Origin: Thiosulfativibrio zosterae
Lineage (GTDB): Bacteria; Pseudomonadota; Gammaproteobacteria; Thiomicrospirales; Thiomicrospiraceae
Reading direction: 5' to 3'
Length of the DNA stretch: 64,000 bases
NCBI RefSeq assembly: GCF_011398155.1
Contig: NZ_AP021888.1
Span: 1,099,501 to 1,163,500, forward strand
A program made the position numbers and the translations under genes. Below, in pieces: positions 1-8,955 of this stretch (within the stretch, counting starts at the first letter, position 1; the number at the start of each line of letters is the position of its first letter). Under the pieces are notes generated by a model that was given only the letters and a program-made list of their open reading frames with translations, had not been told where the DNA came from and did not search any database.

Positions 1-198
1 AGTGTGGATTGGTCGGCGGTGACAGAAAGTGACTCTACGGGCTTGGCCTTAATGCTATCGATACAGGCAAAGCAAGCGGCGCATTTAAGCTTAAAAAATG
101 TTCCGCCAAAATTGCTAACCTTATTGCATTTATATGATTTAGAAGAAGTTTTTGAATTGCCTGCGGCAGCACAATTATCTCACGGAGCAGTTTTGTGA
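1..198 (+). CDS. mlaB: MlaB-like STAS-domain protein (3' end only)
   Basis: The reading frame is open from the first base, so only the last 65 or so residues are present and the start lies upstream of the window. The segment DSTGLALML matches the conserved helix-cap motif of STAS domains (usually D-S-x-G-x-A-L-L). MlaB is the small cytoplasmic STAS subunit of the MlaFEDB phospholipid transporter, which maintains outer-membrane lipid asymmetry. The assignment rests on this motif and on position: ibaG and murA follow closely, as in many gammaproteobacterial mla clusters. The stop overlaps the GTG start of the next gene by 3 nt (GTGA), indicating translational coupling. A generic STAS protein cannot be excluded because the N-terminus is missing. 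Confidence 0.75.
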   Translation, partial: SVDWSAVTESDSTGLALMLSIQAKQAAHLSLKNVPPKLLTLLHLYDLEEVFELPAAAQLSHGAVL

Positions 199-1112
199 GT
201 GTACCAGCGGTTCAGTTTGAGGGGGTTTCTAAAAACTATCATCATCTGCGAGCACTAAACAACATCAGTTTTGATGTTGAAGAAGGCAGTTTTTTTGGAT
301 TATTAGGACCAAATGGTGCCGGTAAATCTACCTTAATCAATTGTATGTCTGGTTTGGTCAAACCATCTGACGGGCAAATTTTTATTAAGGGCGCCCATGT
401 GATTAAGGATTATCGTCAAGCAAGACGCGCCTTGGGACTTGTACCGCAAGAACTGATTTCTGACCCTTTTTTTTCCATTAGAGAATTGTTGCGCATACAG
501 TCGGGCTATTTCGGGTTGGTAGGCGCTAAACAATTGGCATGGGTGGATGAATTGCTGGAGCGTTTGGCACTTAGTGATAAAGCCGATCAAATTACCAATA
601 TGCTTTCGGGCGGAATGAAACGACGACTGCTGATTGCGATGGCGTTGGTTCATAAGCCACAAGTCTTGGTTTTAGATGAGCCTACGGCGGGTGTTGATGT
701 AGATTTGCGCCGAACGCTATGGGAATTTGCCCAAGAACTTCATCAGCAAGGTCATACGATTATACTCACAACACATTATCTGGAAGAAGCAGAAGCTTTG
801 TGTCAAAAGGTCGCTATTTTGCAACATGGTGAAGTTAAAGCCATGGACACAACAGCGGCGCTCTTATCAAAGCACCCATATCGTTTTGTTCGAGTATCAG
901 GCACTGGCAATTATAAATCTTTGTTACCACCATTAGCAGAACGCTTGGTTGAGTTTGATGTAAATGGTGGCCTATTCAAAATGGAAAAAGATATGCCCTT
1001 ACCCGAGATGCTGGGATGGTTGCATCAGAGTGGTTTAAATATTCAAGATATTAGTACCCGAGACGCTTCGTTAGAGGAGGTTTTTTTGAACCTAACAGGA
1101 GCCACTAAATGA
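195..1112 (+). CDS. yadG: ABC-2 type transporter ATP-binding protein (YadG-like)
   Basis: This 305-residue ATPase has a Walker A GPNGAGKS at about residues 38-45, a signature LSGGMKRR near 138, a Walker B VLVLDEPT near 157-164, and a switch His in TTHYLEEAE. The C-terminal 80 residues follow the usual layout of drug/polysaccharide ABC-2 exporters. It should energise the permease encoded next, with which it overlaps by 4 nt (ATGA). The substrate is not evident; E. coli YadGH also has no firmly established substrate. The start is a GTG that overlaps the upstream stop, a coupled start, and the protein begins with a conserved AVQFEGVSK strand. The pair sits between mlaB and ibaG, which hints at an envelope role, but that is inference. 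Confidence 0.9.
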   Translation: MSVPAVQFEGVSKNYHHLRALNNISFDVEEGSFFGLLGPNGAGKSTLINCMSGLVKPSDGQIFIKGAHVIKDYRQARRALGLVPQELISDPFFSIRELLRIQSGYFGLVGAKQLAWVDELLERLALSDKADQITNMLSGGMKRRLLIAMALVHKPQVLVLDEPTAGVDVDLRRTLWEFAQELHQQGHTIILTTHYLEEAEALCQKVAILQHGEVKAMDTTAALLSKHPYRFVRVSGTGNYKSLLPPLAERLVEFDVNGGLFKMEKDMPLPEMLGWLHQSGLNIQDISTRDASLEEVFLNLTGATK

Positions 1113-1870
1113 ACTGGACAGGCACTTGGGCACTTTTTGTAAAAGAAGTTAGACGATTTTATTCAGTAGCGGTGCAGACCATCTTTGCTCCGGTGGTTTC
1201 AACCTTGTTGTATTTGTTAATATTTGGCAAGGTCATCAGTGCGGATATCGAAGTTTTTTCGGGATTAAACTATAGCCAGTTTTTAATTCCAGGTTTGGTG
1301 ATGATGGCGATTTTGCAGAATGCTTTTTCTAACAGTTCGTCGAGTTTGATTCAGTCAAAAATGCACGGTAATTTGTCTTTTGTGTTGCTCAGTCCTATCT
1401 CCCCGGTTGAACTTTATATCGCTTTTATTGCGGCCTCAATAGTGCGTGGCTTAGTGGTGGGTTTAGGTGTTTTGGTTGTCGGTGTTCTTTGGTTTGATTT
1501 AAGTTGGCAGTCACCGATGTGGATTTTGGTTTTTGCAATTTTAAGCGCGGGTTTGATGGGTGGAATAGGCATGACAGCCGGAATTTTGTCTGACAAATAT
1601 GACCAATTGGCAGCATTTCAAAACTTTATTATTATGCCATTGACCTTTTTAAGCGGGGTTTTCTATTCCATTCACGCCTTGCCAGGTGTTTGGCAAACGC
1701 TGTCGCATTTCAATCCATTTTTCTATATGGTGGATGGTTTTAGGTATGGTTTTTTTGAGCAATCCGATGTTTCTGTTTATTTGAGTTTGACGGTCAGCTT
1801 TGGATTCTTCCTGCTTATTTCTGCGATAAATGTGATTTTATTGGTTAAAGGCGTTAAAATACGCAACTAA
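1109..1870 (+). CDS. yadH: ABC-2 type transporter permease (YadH-like)
   Basis: The 253-residue protein has six hydrophobic segments and the ABC2_membrane layout: an N-terminal KEVRRFYSVAVQTIFAPVVST segment, a loop after the second helix, and a late motif near FLSGVFYSIHALP that resembles the conserved FLSGIFFP segment of this family. It forms the membrane channel for the ATPase encoded immediately upstream, overlapping it by 4 nt. Two YadH and two YadG chains are expected in the inner-membrane complex. Nothing in the sequence defines the substrate. Confidence 0.9.
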   Translation: MNWTGTWALFVKEVRRFYSVAVQTIFAPVVSTLLYLLIFGKVISADIEVFSGLNYSQFLIPGLVMMAILQNAFSNSSSSLIQSKMHGNLSFVLLSPISPVELYIAFIAASIVRGLVVGLGVLVVGVLWFDLSWQSPMWILVFAILSAGLMGGIGMTAGILSDKYDQLAAFQNFIIMPLTFLSGVFYSIHALPGVWQTLSHFNPFFYMVDGFRYGFFEQSDVSVYLSLTVSFGFFLLISAINVILLVKGVKIRN

Positions 1871-1891
1871 AATTTTTTTCAAGGTAGATTC

Positions 1892-2110
1892 ATGTCCCCA
1901 GAACTCATTCAGCAAAAAATAATTGCTCACTTACCCGAAGCGCAAGTCACTATGGATGGCATGGACTGCAATTTTGCTGTAGAGGTAGTTTGCGCGTGCT
2001 TTGAAGGCAAGAGCCCCATTCAAAGACATCGTATGGTTAATGATATTTTTAAAGACGACTTTGCTTCAGGAGCATTGCACGCCTTGTCCATTAAAACCCG
2101 TACGCCTTAA
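1892..2110 (+). CDS. ibaG: BolA family protein IbaG
   Basis: This 72-residue protein has the short BolA fold, with the conserved segment SPIQRHRMVNDIF, where the RHR helix motif is characteristic of BolA/YrbA proteins. IbaG binds [2Fe-2S] clusters with monothiol glutaredoxin and is linked to acid stress and envelope maintenance. A conserved Cys-x-Cys-like stretch (VVCACFEGK) and the downstream His could ligate a cluster. It lies 11 nt upstream of murA, the standard arrangement in gammaproteobacteria, so the two are very probably co-transcribed. The ATG is preceded by AAGG (CAAGGTAG). Confidence 0.9.
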   Translation: MSPELIQQKIIAHLPEAQVTMDGMDCNFAVEVVCACFEGKSPIQRHRMVNDIFKDDFASGALHALSIKTRTP

Positions 2111-2121
2111 GCTGAGTTAAT

Positions 2122-3378
2122 ATGGATAAAATAGTCATTAAAGGTCCTGGTAAATTGTCAGGCAAAGTTAGAGTGTCGGGATCCAAGAACGCTGCATTAC
2201 CGATTTTAATGGGATGCTTGCTGGCAGAATCGCCCGTAACCCTGTCTAATGTTCCTCACCTTAAGGATGTCACCACGACCATACAGCTTCTTGCCAGTAT
2301 GGGGGTTCAGGTTATGTTCGATGAGCGCTTAAATATTGAAATCGATGCTTCCGTGTTAACTTCGAAAGAAGCACCCTATGAGTTGGTTAAGACAATGCGC
2401 GCGTCAATCTTATCCCTTGGGCCGCTTTTGGCAAGATTTGGTGAGGCCAGAGTGTCATTGCCGGGTGGTTGCGCCATAGGATCTCGTCCGGTCAATATCC
2501 ATATCGACGGTATGAAAAAGATGGGCGCAAATATTGTGGTCGAGAAAGGCTATATTATTGCCACAGCAGACAGACTTAAAGGTGCGGATATTTTGATGGA
2601 GCCGGTCACAGTCACCGGAACCGAAAATTTATTGATGGCTGCCGTTTTAGCGCAAGGCACAACGATTCTGCGTAACTCAGCGATGGAGCCAGAAGTTTCA
2701 GATTTAGCACATTTCTTAAATAAGATGGGTGCAAAAATTTCGGGTATCGGCACGCCAACACTCACTATTGAAGGCGTTGATAGCCTGCAAGGCTGTGATT
2801 ATCGAGTGATTCCAGACCGAATTGAAGCGGGCACTTATTTAGCAGCGGCAGCCTTAACCCGCAGTAAGATTACCGTAACCCATGTTGATCCTTCACATTT
2901 AACCGCTGTTTTGGATAAGTTTGTAGAAGCAGGGGCTCAGTTAGAATTAACTGAAAACACCATAACATTAGATATGCGAGATCAAGCATTGAAGCCTGTG
3001 GATATCAGAACAGATCCCTATCCAGGCTTTCCGACAGATATGCAGGCGCAATTTTTGGTGATGAATACTCTGGCAGAAGGTGACTCTAAAGTTGAGGAAA
3101 CCATTTTTGAGAATCGATTTATGCATGTCTCTGAATTGATTCGTATGGGGGCTGATATTTCCTTAGATGGTAATGTGGCTTACATTACAGGGGTTGATAA
3201 ATTAATTGGCGCACCCGTGATGGCAACCGATTTAAGAGCCTCTGCAAGTTTAATTTTAGCCGGCCTTGCAGCAGAAGGTGAAACGGTGGTCAATCGTATT
3301 TATCATATTGACCGTGGTTATGAGTTGATAGAAGAAAAGTTTCATAAGTTAGGCAGTCAAATTTACCGAGCGTCCTAA
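2122..3378 (+). CDS. murA: UDP-N-acetylglucosamine 1-carboxyvinyltransferase
   Basis: MurA transfers enolpyruvate from PEP to UDP-GlcNAc, the first committed step of peptidoglycan synthesis in the cytoplasm. At 418 residues the protein is full length. The start region contains the substrate-binding KNAALP motif. The active-site loop reads [12 protein letters not shown] with Cys117, equivalent to E. coli Cys115, the residue alkylated by fosfomycin. The FPTDMQAQF motif and [15 protein letters not shown] are also present near the C-terminus. The gene follows ibaG by 11 nt and is followed 28 nt later by hisG, so cell-wall and histidine genes appear to share a transcript. Confidence 0.98.
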   Translation: MDKIVIKGPGKLSGKVRVSGSKNAALPILMGCLLAESPVTLSNVPHLKDVTTTIQLLASMGVQVMFDERLNIEIDASVLTSKEAPYELVKTMRASILSLGPLLARFGEARVSLPGGCAIGSRPVNIHIDGMKKMGANIVVEKGYIIATADRLKGADILMEPVTVTGTENLLMAAVLAQGTTILRNSAMEPEVSDLAHFLNKMGAKISGIGTPTLTIEGVDSLQGCDYRVIPDRIEAGTYLAAAALTRSKITVTHVDPSHLTAVLDKFVEAGAQLELTENTITLDMRDQALKPVDIRTDPYPGFPTDMQAQFLVMNTLAEGDSKVEETIFENRFMHVSELIRMGADISLDGNVAYITGVDKLIGAPVMATDLRASASLILAGLAAEGETVVNRIYHIDRGYELIEEKFHKLGSQIYRAS

Positions 3379-3406
3379 AATCTAAAATTTGCTAAAGTAG
3401 AATAAA

Positions 3407-4039
3407 ATGATGAATGAACAACTAACATTTGCCTTATCTAAAGGGCGCATTTACAAAGACACGCTTCCTTTATTGGAAGCAGCTGGCATTATTCCGTCGG
3501 AAGACCCAGATAAGTCACGCAAATTGATTATTTCAACCAATCATGCGCACATTAGACTATTGATTGTGCGAGCGACCGATGCACCAACCTATGTTGCTCA
3601 TGGTGCAGCGGATATAGGTATTTCTGGTAAAGATGTTTTGATGGAAGCACCGACAGACAATCTTTATGAGCTTTTGGATTTAAATATTGCCAAGTGTAAG
3701 TTGATGGTTGCCGGACCTGCAGAGCCAAAGCCAGTAGGGCATCGCTTAAAGATAGCGACTAAATATCTTAAATCAGCCGAAGCTTATTATGCGCAAAAGG
3801 GTGAGCAGGTAGATTTAGTTAAGCTTTATGGCTCGATGGAAATTGCGCCTTTGATTGATTTGGCGGATTACATTGTTGACTTGGTTGATACAGGTAATAC
3901 TTTAAAAGCGAATGGTTTGGTGCCGATGGAGCATATTGCGGACATCAGTTCACGCTTAATTGTAAATGAACATGCATATAAAACAAAATATGCACAAATA
4001 AATGAAATTGTTGAAAAAATAAAATCTGCAGTCGTCTAA
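3407..4039 (+). CDS. hisG: ATP phosphoribosyltransferase, short form
   Basis: HisG condenses ATP with PRPP in the first step of histidine synthesis. The protein is 210 residues and ends after the catalytic domain ([18 protein letters not shown] loop, then ISSRLIVNE), so it lacks the C-terminal ACT-like regulatory domain of the roughly 300-residue long form. Short HisG enzymes need the HisS-like partner HisZ for activity and feedback control; hisZ is not in this window. ATG at 3407 and ATG at 3410 are adjacent, and either could be used. The gene is followed 15 nt later by hisD. Confidence 0.97.
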   Translation: MMNEQLTFALSKGRIYKDTLPLLEAAGIIPSEDPDKSRKLIISTNHAHIRLLIVRATDAPTYVAHGAADIGISGKDVLMEAPTDNLYELLDLNIAKCKLMVAGPAEPKPVGHRLKIATKYLKSAEAYYAQKGEQVDLVKLYGSMEIAPLIDLADYIVDLVDTGNTLKANGLVPMEHIADISSRLIVNEHAYKTKYAQINEIVEKIKSAVV

Positions 4040-4054
4040 GAGAGAAGAAAAAAG

Positions 4055-5359
4055 ATGTTAAATATTAGAAGATTATCTGCCAATGCGACAGGCTTTAGAA
4101 AAGAGTTAGATCAACTTTTGGCCTGGGAAACGGTATCAAATGATGCTGTGAATGATATCGTCAAAGAAGTGGTTTTAGCGGTTAAATCGAAAGGTGATGC
4201 TGCGTTATTAGAATATACCGCACGCTTTGATAGATTGCAGCTTAAGAGTGGCTCTGATTTGGAGATTCCAACGAGCGAATTACACGCGGCTTTAGAGCGC
4301 ATTCCACAAGACCAACGAGAAGGTTTAGAAATTTCTGCCGAGCGTGTTCGCGACTATCATCAAAAACAAATTCAAAATTCTTGGTCATACACCGAGTCTG
4401 ATGGCACGCTTTTAGGTCAACAGGTTACCCCTTTAGATAAAGTGGGTTTGTATGTTCCCGGTGGAAAAGCGGCTTATCCATCATCGGTCATCATGAATGC
4501 CATTCCCGCTAAGGTGGCAGGTGTCAAAGAGTTAATTATGGTTGTTCCTACGCCAGATGGTGTGGTGAATGATATGGTTTTGGCAGCGGCAGCTATTTGT
4601 GGTGTAGATAGAGTCTTTACCTTGGGCGGCGCGCAAGCGGTTGCAGCTTTGGCTTATGGTACAGAAACTGTTCCTCAAGTTGATAAGATTGTTGGGCCAG
4701 GTAATATCTTTGTTGCTACCGCTAAGCGTATGGTTTTTGGTACTGTCGGTATTGATATGATTGCAGGCCCTTCTGAGATTTTGGTTTATTGCGATGGAAA
4801 AACCAATCCAGATTGGATTGCGATGGATTTGTTTTCTCAAGCGGAACACGATGAGGATGCACAATCTATTTTGGTGACGCAAGATGCAGCCTTTGCAGAT
4901 CAAGTTCATGAAAGTATGAGTCGTTTGGTGAAAACCTTGCCACGCGAGGAAATTATCACTAAAGCCATCACTGACCGTGGTGCCATTATCGTGGTTGATG
5001 ATGAAGAACAAGCCATGGAAATGATTAATATCATTGCGCCTGAGCACTTAGAGTTATCGGTTGAAGATCCACAGGCTTTATTACCCAAAATTCGTCACGC
5101 AGGCGCCATTTTTATGGGGCGTTACACTGCGGAAGCCTTGGGTGACTATTGTGCGGGTCCTAACCATGTGTTGCCAACTTCAAGAACCGCTAGATTTTCA
5201 TCGCCTTTAGGGGTTTATGATTTTCAAAAGCGTTCAAGCTTAATTATGTGTTCTGCTGATGGTGCCAGTGAGTTGGGTAAAATTGCCGCAGTTCTAGCAG
5301 ATGGTGAAGGTTTGCAGGCGCATGCGGCTTCTGCCAGATACCGCATCAAAAAAGACTAA
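4055..5359 (+). CDS. hisD: Histidinol dehydrogenase
   Basis: HisD catalyses the last two steps of histidine synthesis, oxidising L-histidinol to L-histidine with two NAD+. The 434-residue protein carries the family landmarks: [14 protein letters not shown], the [12 protein letters not shown] segment, AGPSEILV, the Zn/His-bearing [10 protein letters not shown], the catalytic APEHLEL pair of Glu and His, and GPNHVLPT. The start is preceded by a purine-rich AAGAGAGAAGAAAAAAG ribosome-binding region. It closes the ibaG-murA-hisG-hisD run, and a strong intrinsic terminator follows. The usual next gene, hisC, is not found here. Confidence 0.98.
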   Translation: MLNIRRLSANATGFRKELDQLLAWETVSNDAVNDIVKEVVLAVKSKGDAALLEYTARFDRLQLKSGSDLEIPTSELHAALERIPQDQREGLEISAERVRDYHQKQIQNSWSYTESDGTLLGQQVTPLDKVGLYVPGGKAAYPSSVIMNAIPAKVAGVKELIMVVPTPDGVVNDMVLAAAAICGVDRVFTLGGAQAVAALAYGTETVPQVDKIVGPGNIFVATAKRMVFGTVGIDMIAGPSEILVYCDGKTNPDWIAMDLFSQAEHDEDAQSILVTQDAAFADQVHESMSRLVKTLPREEIITKAITDRGAIIVVDDEEQAMEMINIIAPEHLELSVEDPQALLPKIRHAGAIFMGRYTAEALGDYCAGPNHVLPTSRTARFSSPLGVYDFQKRSSLIMCSADGASELGKIAAVLADGEGLQAHAASARYRIKKD

Positions 5360-5384
5360 GCTTTTAAGTTTGATAAATGATTGA

Positions 5385-5406
5385 CCCCCTTTTTTGGGGG
5401 TTTTTT
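5385..5406 (+). terminator. Intrinsic terminator after hisD
   Basis: A CCCCC/GGGGG stem separated by six T residues is followed by TTTTTT. It begins 26 nt after the hisD stop and 14 nt before the next gene, separating the his genes from the Nif3-like gene. Confidence 0.85.
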
Positions 5407-5419
5407 ATAGGGGAAATAG

Positions 5420-6163
5420 ATGAAAGTGACTGAATTATTGGCATATTGCCATGAGTTATTAGAGGTTAATGCTTATCAGGATTATGCACCCAATGGCTTA
5501 CAGGTAGAGGGTAAGCAAGAAGTTACCAAAATTGTCACCGGTGTGACGGCTTGCCAATCCTTAATTAATAAAGCCATTGCCCTAAACGCAGACATGGTTT
5601 TGGTGCATCATGGATACTTTTGGCGAAATGAATCCCCTGTCATTTCTGGAATGAAACAAAAGCGCATCAAATCTTTGTTAGCAAATGATATTAATTTGGT
5701 CGCTTATCATCTGCCTTTAGATGGTCATTTAATTTATGGTAACAATGCTCAGTTAGCTAAGTTATGGTCAATAACAGATGAAACACCCCAACAAAACAGT
5801 TTGGTGAGAATGGGTCGTCTAGAATATGCCACCAATATTGAAGATTTTATTGAAATGGTCGCTAGTTCTTTAGGCAGATTGCCATTGCATTTACCTGGAG
5901 GGCCAGTCAGGGTGCAAAAGATAGCCTGGTGTAGCGGTGGGGCGCAAAATGATATTGAACAAGCCATAGAGTGGGGGGCTGATGTTTTTATCAGTGGGGA
6001 GGTTTCCGAGCAAACGACCCATCAAGCTTTGGAGAATGGAATTCATTATTTAGCGGCGGGTCACTATGCGACTGAAAGGCTGGGGGTGAAAGTGCTTGGA
6101 GAACATTTGGCTGAAATTTTTGGATTAGAAGTCATTTTTGTGGATGTTGATAATCCTGTTTAG
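5420..6163 (+). CDS. Nif3-like dinuclear metal-centre protein (YbgI family)
   Basis: The 247-residue protein matches the Nif3/YbgI (DUF34) family: an N-terminal NGLQVEG motif, LVHHGYFW with the two metal-binding His residues, AYHLPLDGH, and the C-terminal HYLAAGHYATE with His and Glu ligands. Members form toroidal hexamers with a dinuclear metal site; some have been connected to GTP cyclohydrolase I-like or hydrolase functions, but the reaction is not settled. It has the common 'single-domain' length. It has its own GGGGAAATAG ribosome-binding region just after the hisD terminator. Linkage to petABC is frequent in proteobacteria, without a known reason. Confidence 0.9.
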   Translation: MKVTELLAYCHELLEVNAYQDYAPNGLQVEGKQEVTKIVTGVTACQSLINKAIALNADMVLVHHGYFWRNESPVISGMKQKRIKSLLANDINLVAYHLPLDGHLIYGNNAQLAKLWSITDETPQQNSLVRMGRLEYATNIEDFIEMVASSLGRLPLHLPGGPVRVQKIAWCSGGAQNDIEQAIEWGADVFISGEVSEQTTHQALENGIHYLAAGHYATERLGVKVLGEHLAEIFGLEVIFVDVDNPV

Positions 6164-6192
6164 TAGACTTGATATTAAGTATGGTTATGTCG

Positions 6193-6201
6193 TGGTATAA
6201 T
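6193..6201 (+). promoter_or_regulatory. Extended -10 promoter candidate for petABC
   Basis: TGGTATAAT is a perfect TATAAT with an upstream TGn, an extended -10. A TTGATA lies 21 nt upstream, too far for a normal -35, so the site would depend on the extended element. It is 168 nt upstream of petA in the 205 nt gap after the Nif3-like gene. Confidence 0.5.
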
Positions 6202-6368
6202 CAAAATTTATGGTAAGACCCTAAATAGGTCCTTTATTATTAGTAAAGTTTATAGGCGTATAAGCATATAGTCGTTTATGTTTTGTGAAACCTTGGGTAG
6301 AATACCCGCTTATAACTGAGTGAGAAAACCGAATTTCTCACTAATAACAACGGGTGATAGGACGAAAT

Positions 6369-6980
6369 ATGTCTCTAGAAAATAACAACGAAGTAAATTT
6401 ATCTCGTAGAAAAGTCTTAACGGCTGCTACCGGTGTTGTGGGTGCAACTGGCGCTACTTTTTTAGCAGTGCCTTTTGTCAGTTCTTGGCAACCGAGTGAG
6501 AAAGCAAAAGCAGCGGGTGCGCCTGTAGATGCCGATATTAGTCATTTACAACCTGGGCAAATGTTGACGGTTTCTTGGCGCGGTAAACCTGTTTGGGTTG
6601 TTCGTAGAACACCAGATATGGTTCAAAAGCTCACTGGCAATGTGACTGAGTTAAGAGATCCAGGATCTGAGCAATCTATTCAGCCGAATTATTGTCAAAA
6701 TGATTCCAGAGCAATTAATGCAGAGTTTTTTGTCGTTGTAGGGATTTGTACACATTTAGGTTGTGCGCCGCTATATCGTCCAGCCATTGGCTCTCCAGAT
6801 GTTTCAGAAGATTGGCAGGGTGGTTTTTTCTGTCCATGTCATGGTTCAAAATTTGATTTAGCTGGCCGCGTTTACCAAGGGGTTCCAGCACCGACTAATT
6901 TAGAAGTTCCTCCCTATCGTTTTTTAAGCGAATCAATCGTGCGTGTGGGCGAAGATACGGTTGAAGGAGGCAAGGCATAA
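6369..6980 (+). CDS. petA: Ubiquinol-cytochrome c reductase, Rieske iron-sulfur subunit
   Basis: PetA carries the [2Fe-2S] cluster that takes the first electron from ubiquinol in the cytochrome bc1 complex of the inner membrane. Both cluster-binding boxes are visible: CTHLGC and CPCHGS. The N-terminus has SRRKVLTAATG followed by a hydrophobic helix, a Tat-type signal retained as membrane anchor. The frame opens at a GTG at 6354, but the ATG at 6369 has an AGGA five bases upstream and starts MSLENN, so I take it as the start (203 residues). The stop overlaps the petB start by one base (TAATG). Confidence 0.97.
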   Translation: MSLENNNEVNLSRRKVLTAATGVVGATGATFLAVPFVSSWQPSEKAKAAGAPVDADISHLQPGQMLTVSWRGKPVWVVRRTPDMVQKLTGNVTELRDPGSEQSIQPNYCQNDSRAINAEFFVVVGICTHLGCAPLYRPAIGSPDVSEDWQGGFFCPCHGSKFDLAGRVYQGVPAPTNLEVPPYRFLSESIVRVGEDTVEGGKA

Positions 6981-8224
6981 TGGCAAATTCAAATCCAAAT
7001 TCAAAGCCAACCAGTCAAAACTCGCTTTTAGGTTGGCTAGACGCGCGTTACCCTTTGGTCAGCACTTGGAATGAGCATGTTGGCGAATACTATGCACCTA
7101 AGAATTTCAATTTTTGGTACTTCTTCGGTTCTCTTGCTCTGCTGGTTTTAGTGAATCAGCTGATTACAGGCGTATGGTTAACCATGAGTTATAAGCCGAG
7201 TGCAGCAGAAGCATTTAATTCTATTGAATACATTATGCGTGATGTTGAGTGGGGTTGGTTAATCCGCTATATGCACTCTACAGGCGCCTCAGCCTTTTTC
7301 ATCGTGGTCTATCTACACATGATGAGAGCATTGCTTTACGGTTCATACAAAAACCCTCGCGAGTTGATTTGGTTGTTAGGGATGTTGATTTTCTTAGTCC
7401 TGATGGCGGAAGCCTTTATGGGATATTTACTACCTTGGGGGCAAATGTCTTATTGGGGTGCACAGGTAATCATTTCATTGTTTGGTGCGATACCTATTGT
7501 TGGACCAGATTTGGCAATATGGGTGCGTGGTGATTTTGTTATTTCTGATGCAACCTTAAACCGTTTCTTTGCCTTGCATGTTATTGCTTTGCCATTGGTT
7601 TTATTAATATTAGTTTTCATGCACATAGTTGCTTTACACCAGGTGGGTTCTAACAATCCAGATGGTGTAGAAATTAAAAAGTATAAAAATAACGAAGGTT
7701 TACCTATCGATGGTATTCCTTTTCACCCTTATTATTCTGTTAAAGATTCGATGGGCGCGGTATTCTTTATGTTTATTTTTGCGGCGTTTGTATTCTTTAT
7801 CCCAGAAGGGGGCGGTTATTTCCTTGAACCACCAAATTTTGAACCAGCAAACCCCTTAAAAACGCCTGAGCACATTGCGCCTGTTTGGTACTTCACACCT
7901 TTCTATGCCATTTTAAGAGCTGTGCCAGATAAGTTATTGGGAGTATTGGCAATGGGCGGTGCAATTGCCGTGTTATTTGCCATGCCTTGGTTAGATCGTT
8001 GTAAGGTCAAGTCGGTTCGCTACCGTGGCATTTCTTACAAATTATTGTTAACCATGCTCGTCATTAGCTTTATTGTGTTGGGTTGGTTAGGTACTCAGCC
8101 TGCAACCCCAGAATTAACTAAGTTGGCGAGAATCTTTACAGCGACATATTTTGCATTCTTTTTGGTATTGCCTTTTACCTCAATTAATGAAAAAACCAAG
8201 CCAGTACCAGAGAGGGTTCACTAA
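6980..8224 (+). CDS. petB: Ubiquinol-cytochrome c reductase, cytochrome b subunit
   Basis: Cytochrome b holds the two b hemes and the Qo and Qi quinone sites. The 414-residue length and eight hydrophobic segments fit the bacterial full-length form. Heme ligands are visible as the spaced His pairs around MHSTGASAFF / YLHMMRALLYGSYK and FALHVIALP / FMHIVALH. The Qo-site motif usually written PEWY reads PVWY here (HIAPVWYFTPF), a variant found in several beta- and gammaproteobacteria; the Glu otherwise implicated in proton release is therefore absent. Its last bases overlap the petC start by one nt (TAATG). Confidence 0.98.
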   Translation: MANSNPNSKPTSQNSLLGWLDARYPLVSTWNEHVGEYYAPKNFNFWYFFGSLALLVLVNQLITGVWLTMSYKPSAAEAFNSIEYIMRDVEWGWLIRYMHSTGASAFFIVVYLHMMRALLYGSYKNPRELIWLLGMLIFLVLMAEAFMGYLLPWGQMSYWGAQVIISLFGAIPIVGPDLAIWVRGDFVISDATLNRFFALHVIALPLVLLILVFMHIVALHQVGSNNPDGVEIKKYKNNEGLPIDGIPFHPYYSVKDSMGAVFFMFIFAAFVFFIPEGGGYFLEPPNFEPANPLKTPEHIAPVWYFTPFYAILRAVPDKLLGVLAMGGAIAVLFAMPWLDRCKVKSVRYRGISYKLLLTMLVISFIVLGWLGTQPATPELTKLARIFTATYFAFFLVLPFTSINEKTKPVPERVH

Positions 8225-8886
8225 TGAAAAAGATGTTTCAAGTTTTCAGTATGTTGACTCTAATCGCCTTAAGTTCTGCAGCTTCAGCTGCAGGCGGGCA
8301 TGGCTTAGCACTCGATAAAGCGCATAACGATATCCGTGATACAGAGTCTTTGCAGCGTGGTGCGGTTTTATTTGCAAACTATTGTCTAGCCTGTCACTCA
8401 CTAAAGTACATGCGTTATAACCGTATTGCTAATGATTTGGGCTGGTCTAATGAAGAAGTGGTTGCAAAACTAACTTATGGCATGAATAAGCCGGTTGATA
8501 TTGTCAATAGCCATATGCAAGAAGGCGTTGCTTTGGATGTATTTGGAACTGAAGTTCCAGATTTATCTTTAATGGCGCGTTTGAAAGGCCCTGACTATAT
8601 TTACACTTTTATTCGTGCTTATCATCAAGATGAGCAGGGTAATTGGGATAATAAAATCTTGGTTGGAACAGCCATGCCGAATGTCCTTGAAGGTTTGAAA
8701 AGACATCAGTCTGCTGAAGACTTTGATCAAACCACGCGTGATATTACCAACTTCTTGGAATATGTTGGAGAACCTATCAAAGTGACGCGTTACGACCTAG
8801 GTATTAAGGTGATGTTGTTCTTGTTTGTGTTATTCATCTTAACCTACTTGTTGAAAAGAGAATATTGGCGCGACATTAAACACTAA
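8224..8886 (+). CDS. petC: Ubiquinol-cytochrome c reductase, cytochrome c1 subunit
   Basis: Cytochrome c1 receives the electron from the Rieske centre and passes it to a soluble or membrane cytochrome c. The protein has an N-terminal Sec signal ending near SSAASA, one heme c attachment motif CLACH at residues 54-58, a probable axial Met in GTAMPNV, and a C-terminal membrane helix (VMLFLFVLFILTYLL) followed by a basic tail. At 220 residues it is the short single-heme type. It is the last gene of petABC, followed by a terminator. Confidence 0.97.
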   Translation: MKKMFQVFSMLTLIALSSAASAAGGHGLALDKAHNDIRDTESLQRGAVLFANYCLACHSLKYMRYNRIANDLGWSNEEVVAKLTYGMNKPVDIVNSHMQEGVALDVFGTEVPDLSLMARLKGPDYIYTFIRAYHQDEQGNWDNKILVGTAMPNVLEGLKRHQSAEDFDQTTRDITNFLEYVGEPIKVTRYDLGIKVMLFLFVLFILTYLLKREYWRDIKH

Positions 8887-8917
8887 TGTTGTTTATTTCG
8901 TGATCTCAATTTTCATT

Positions 8918-8943
8918 AAACCCGCGTCTGCGGGTTTATTTTT
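8918..8943 (+). terminator. Intrinsic terminator after petC
   Basis: AAACCCGC pairs with GCGGGTTT around a GTCT loop and is followed by ATTTTT. It ends 13 nt before the preferred radA start. Confidence 0.85.
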
Positions 8944-8955
8944 ATGGAAATAACT

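Noticed and set aside
4532-5047. Minus-strand open frame of 171 residues opposite hisD
   Set aside because: It lies wholly inside hisD, shows no domain and has composition typical of an antisense frame.
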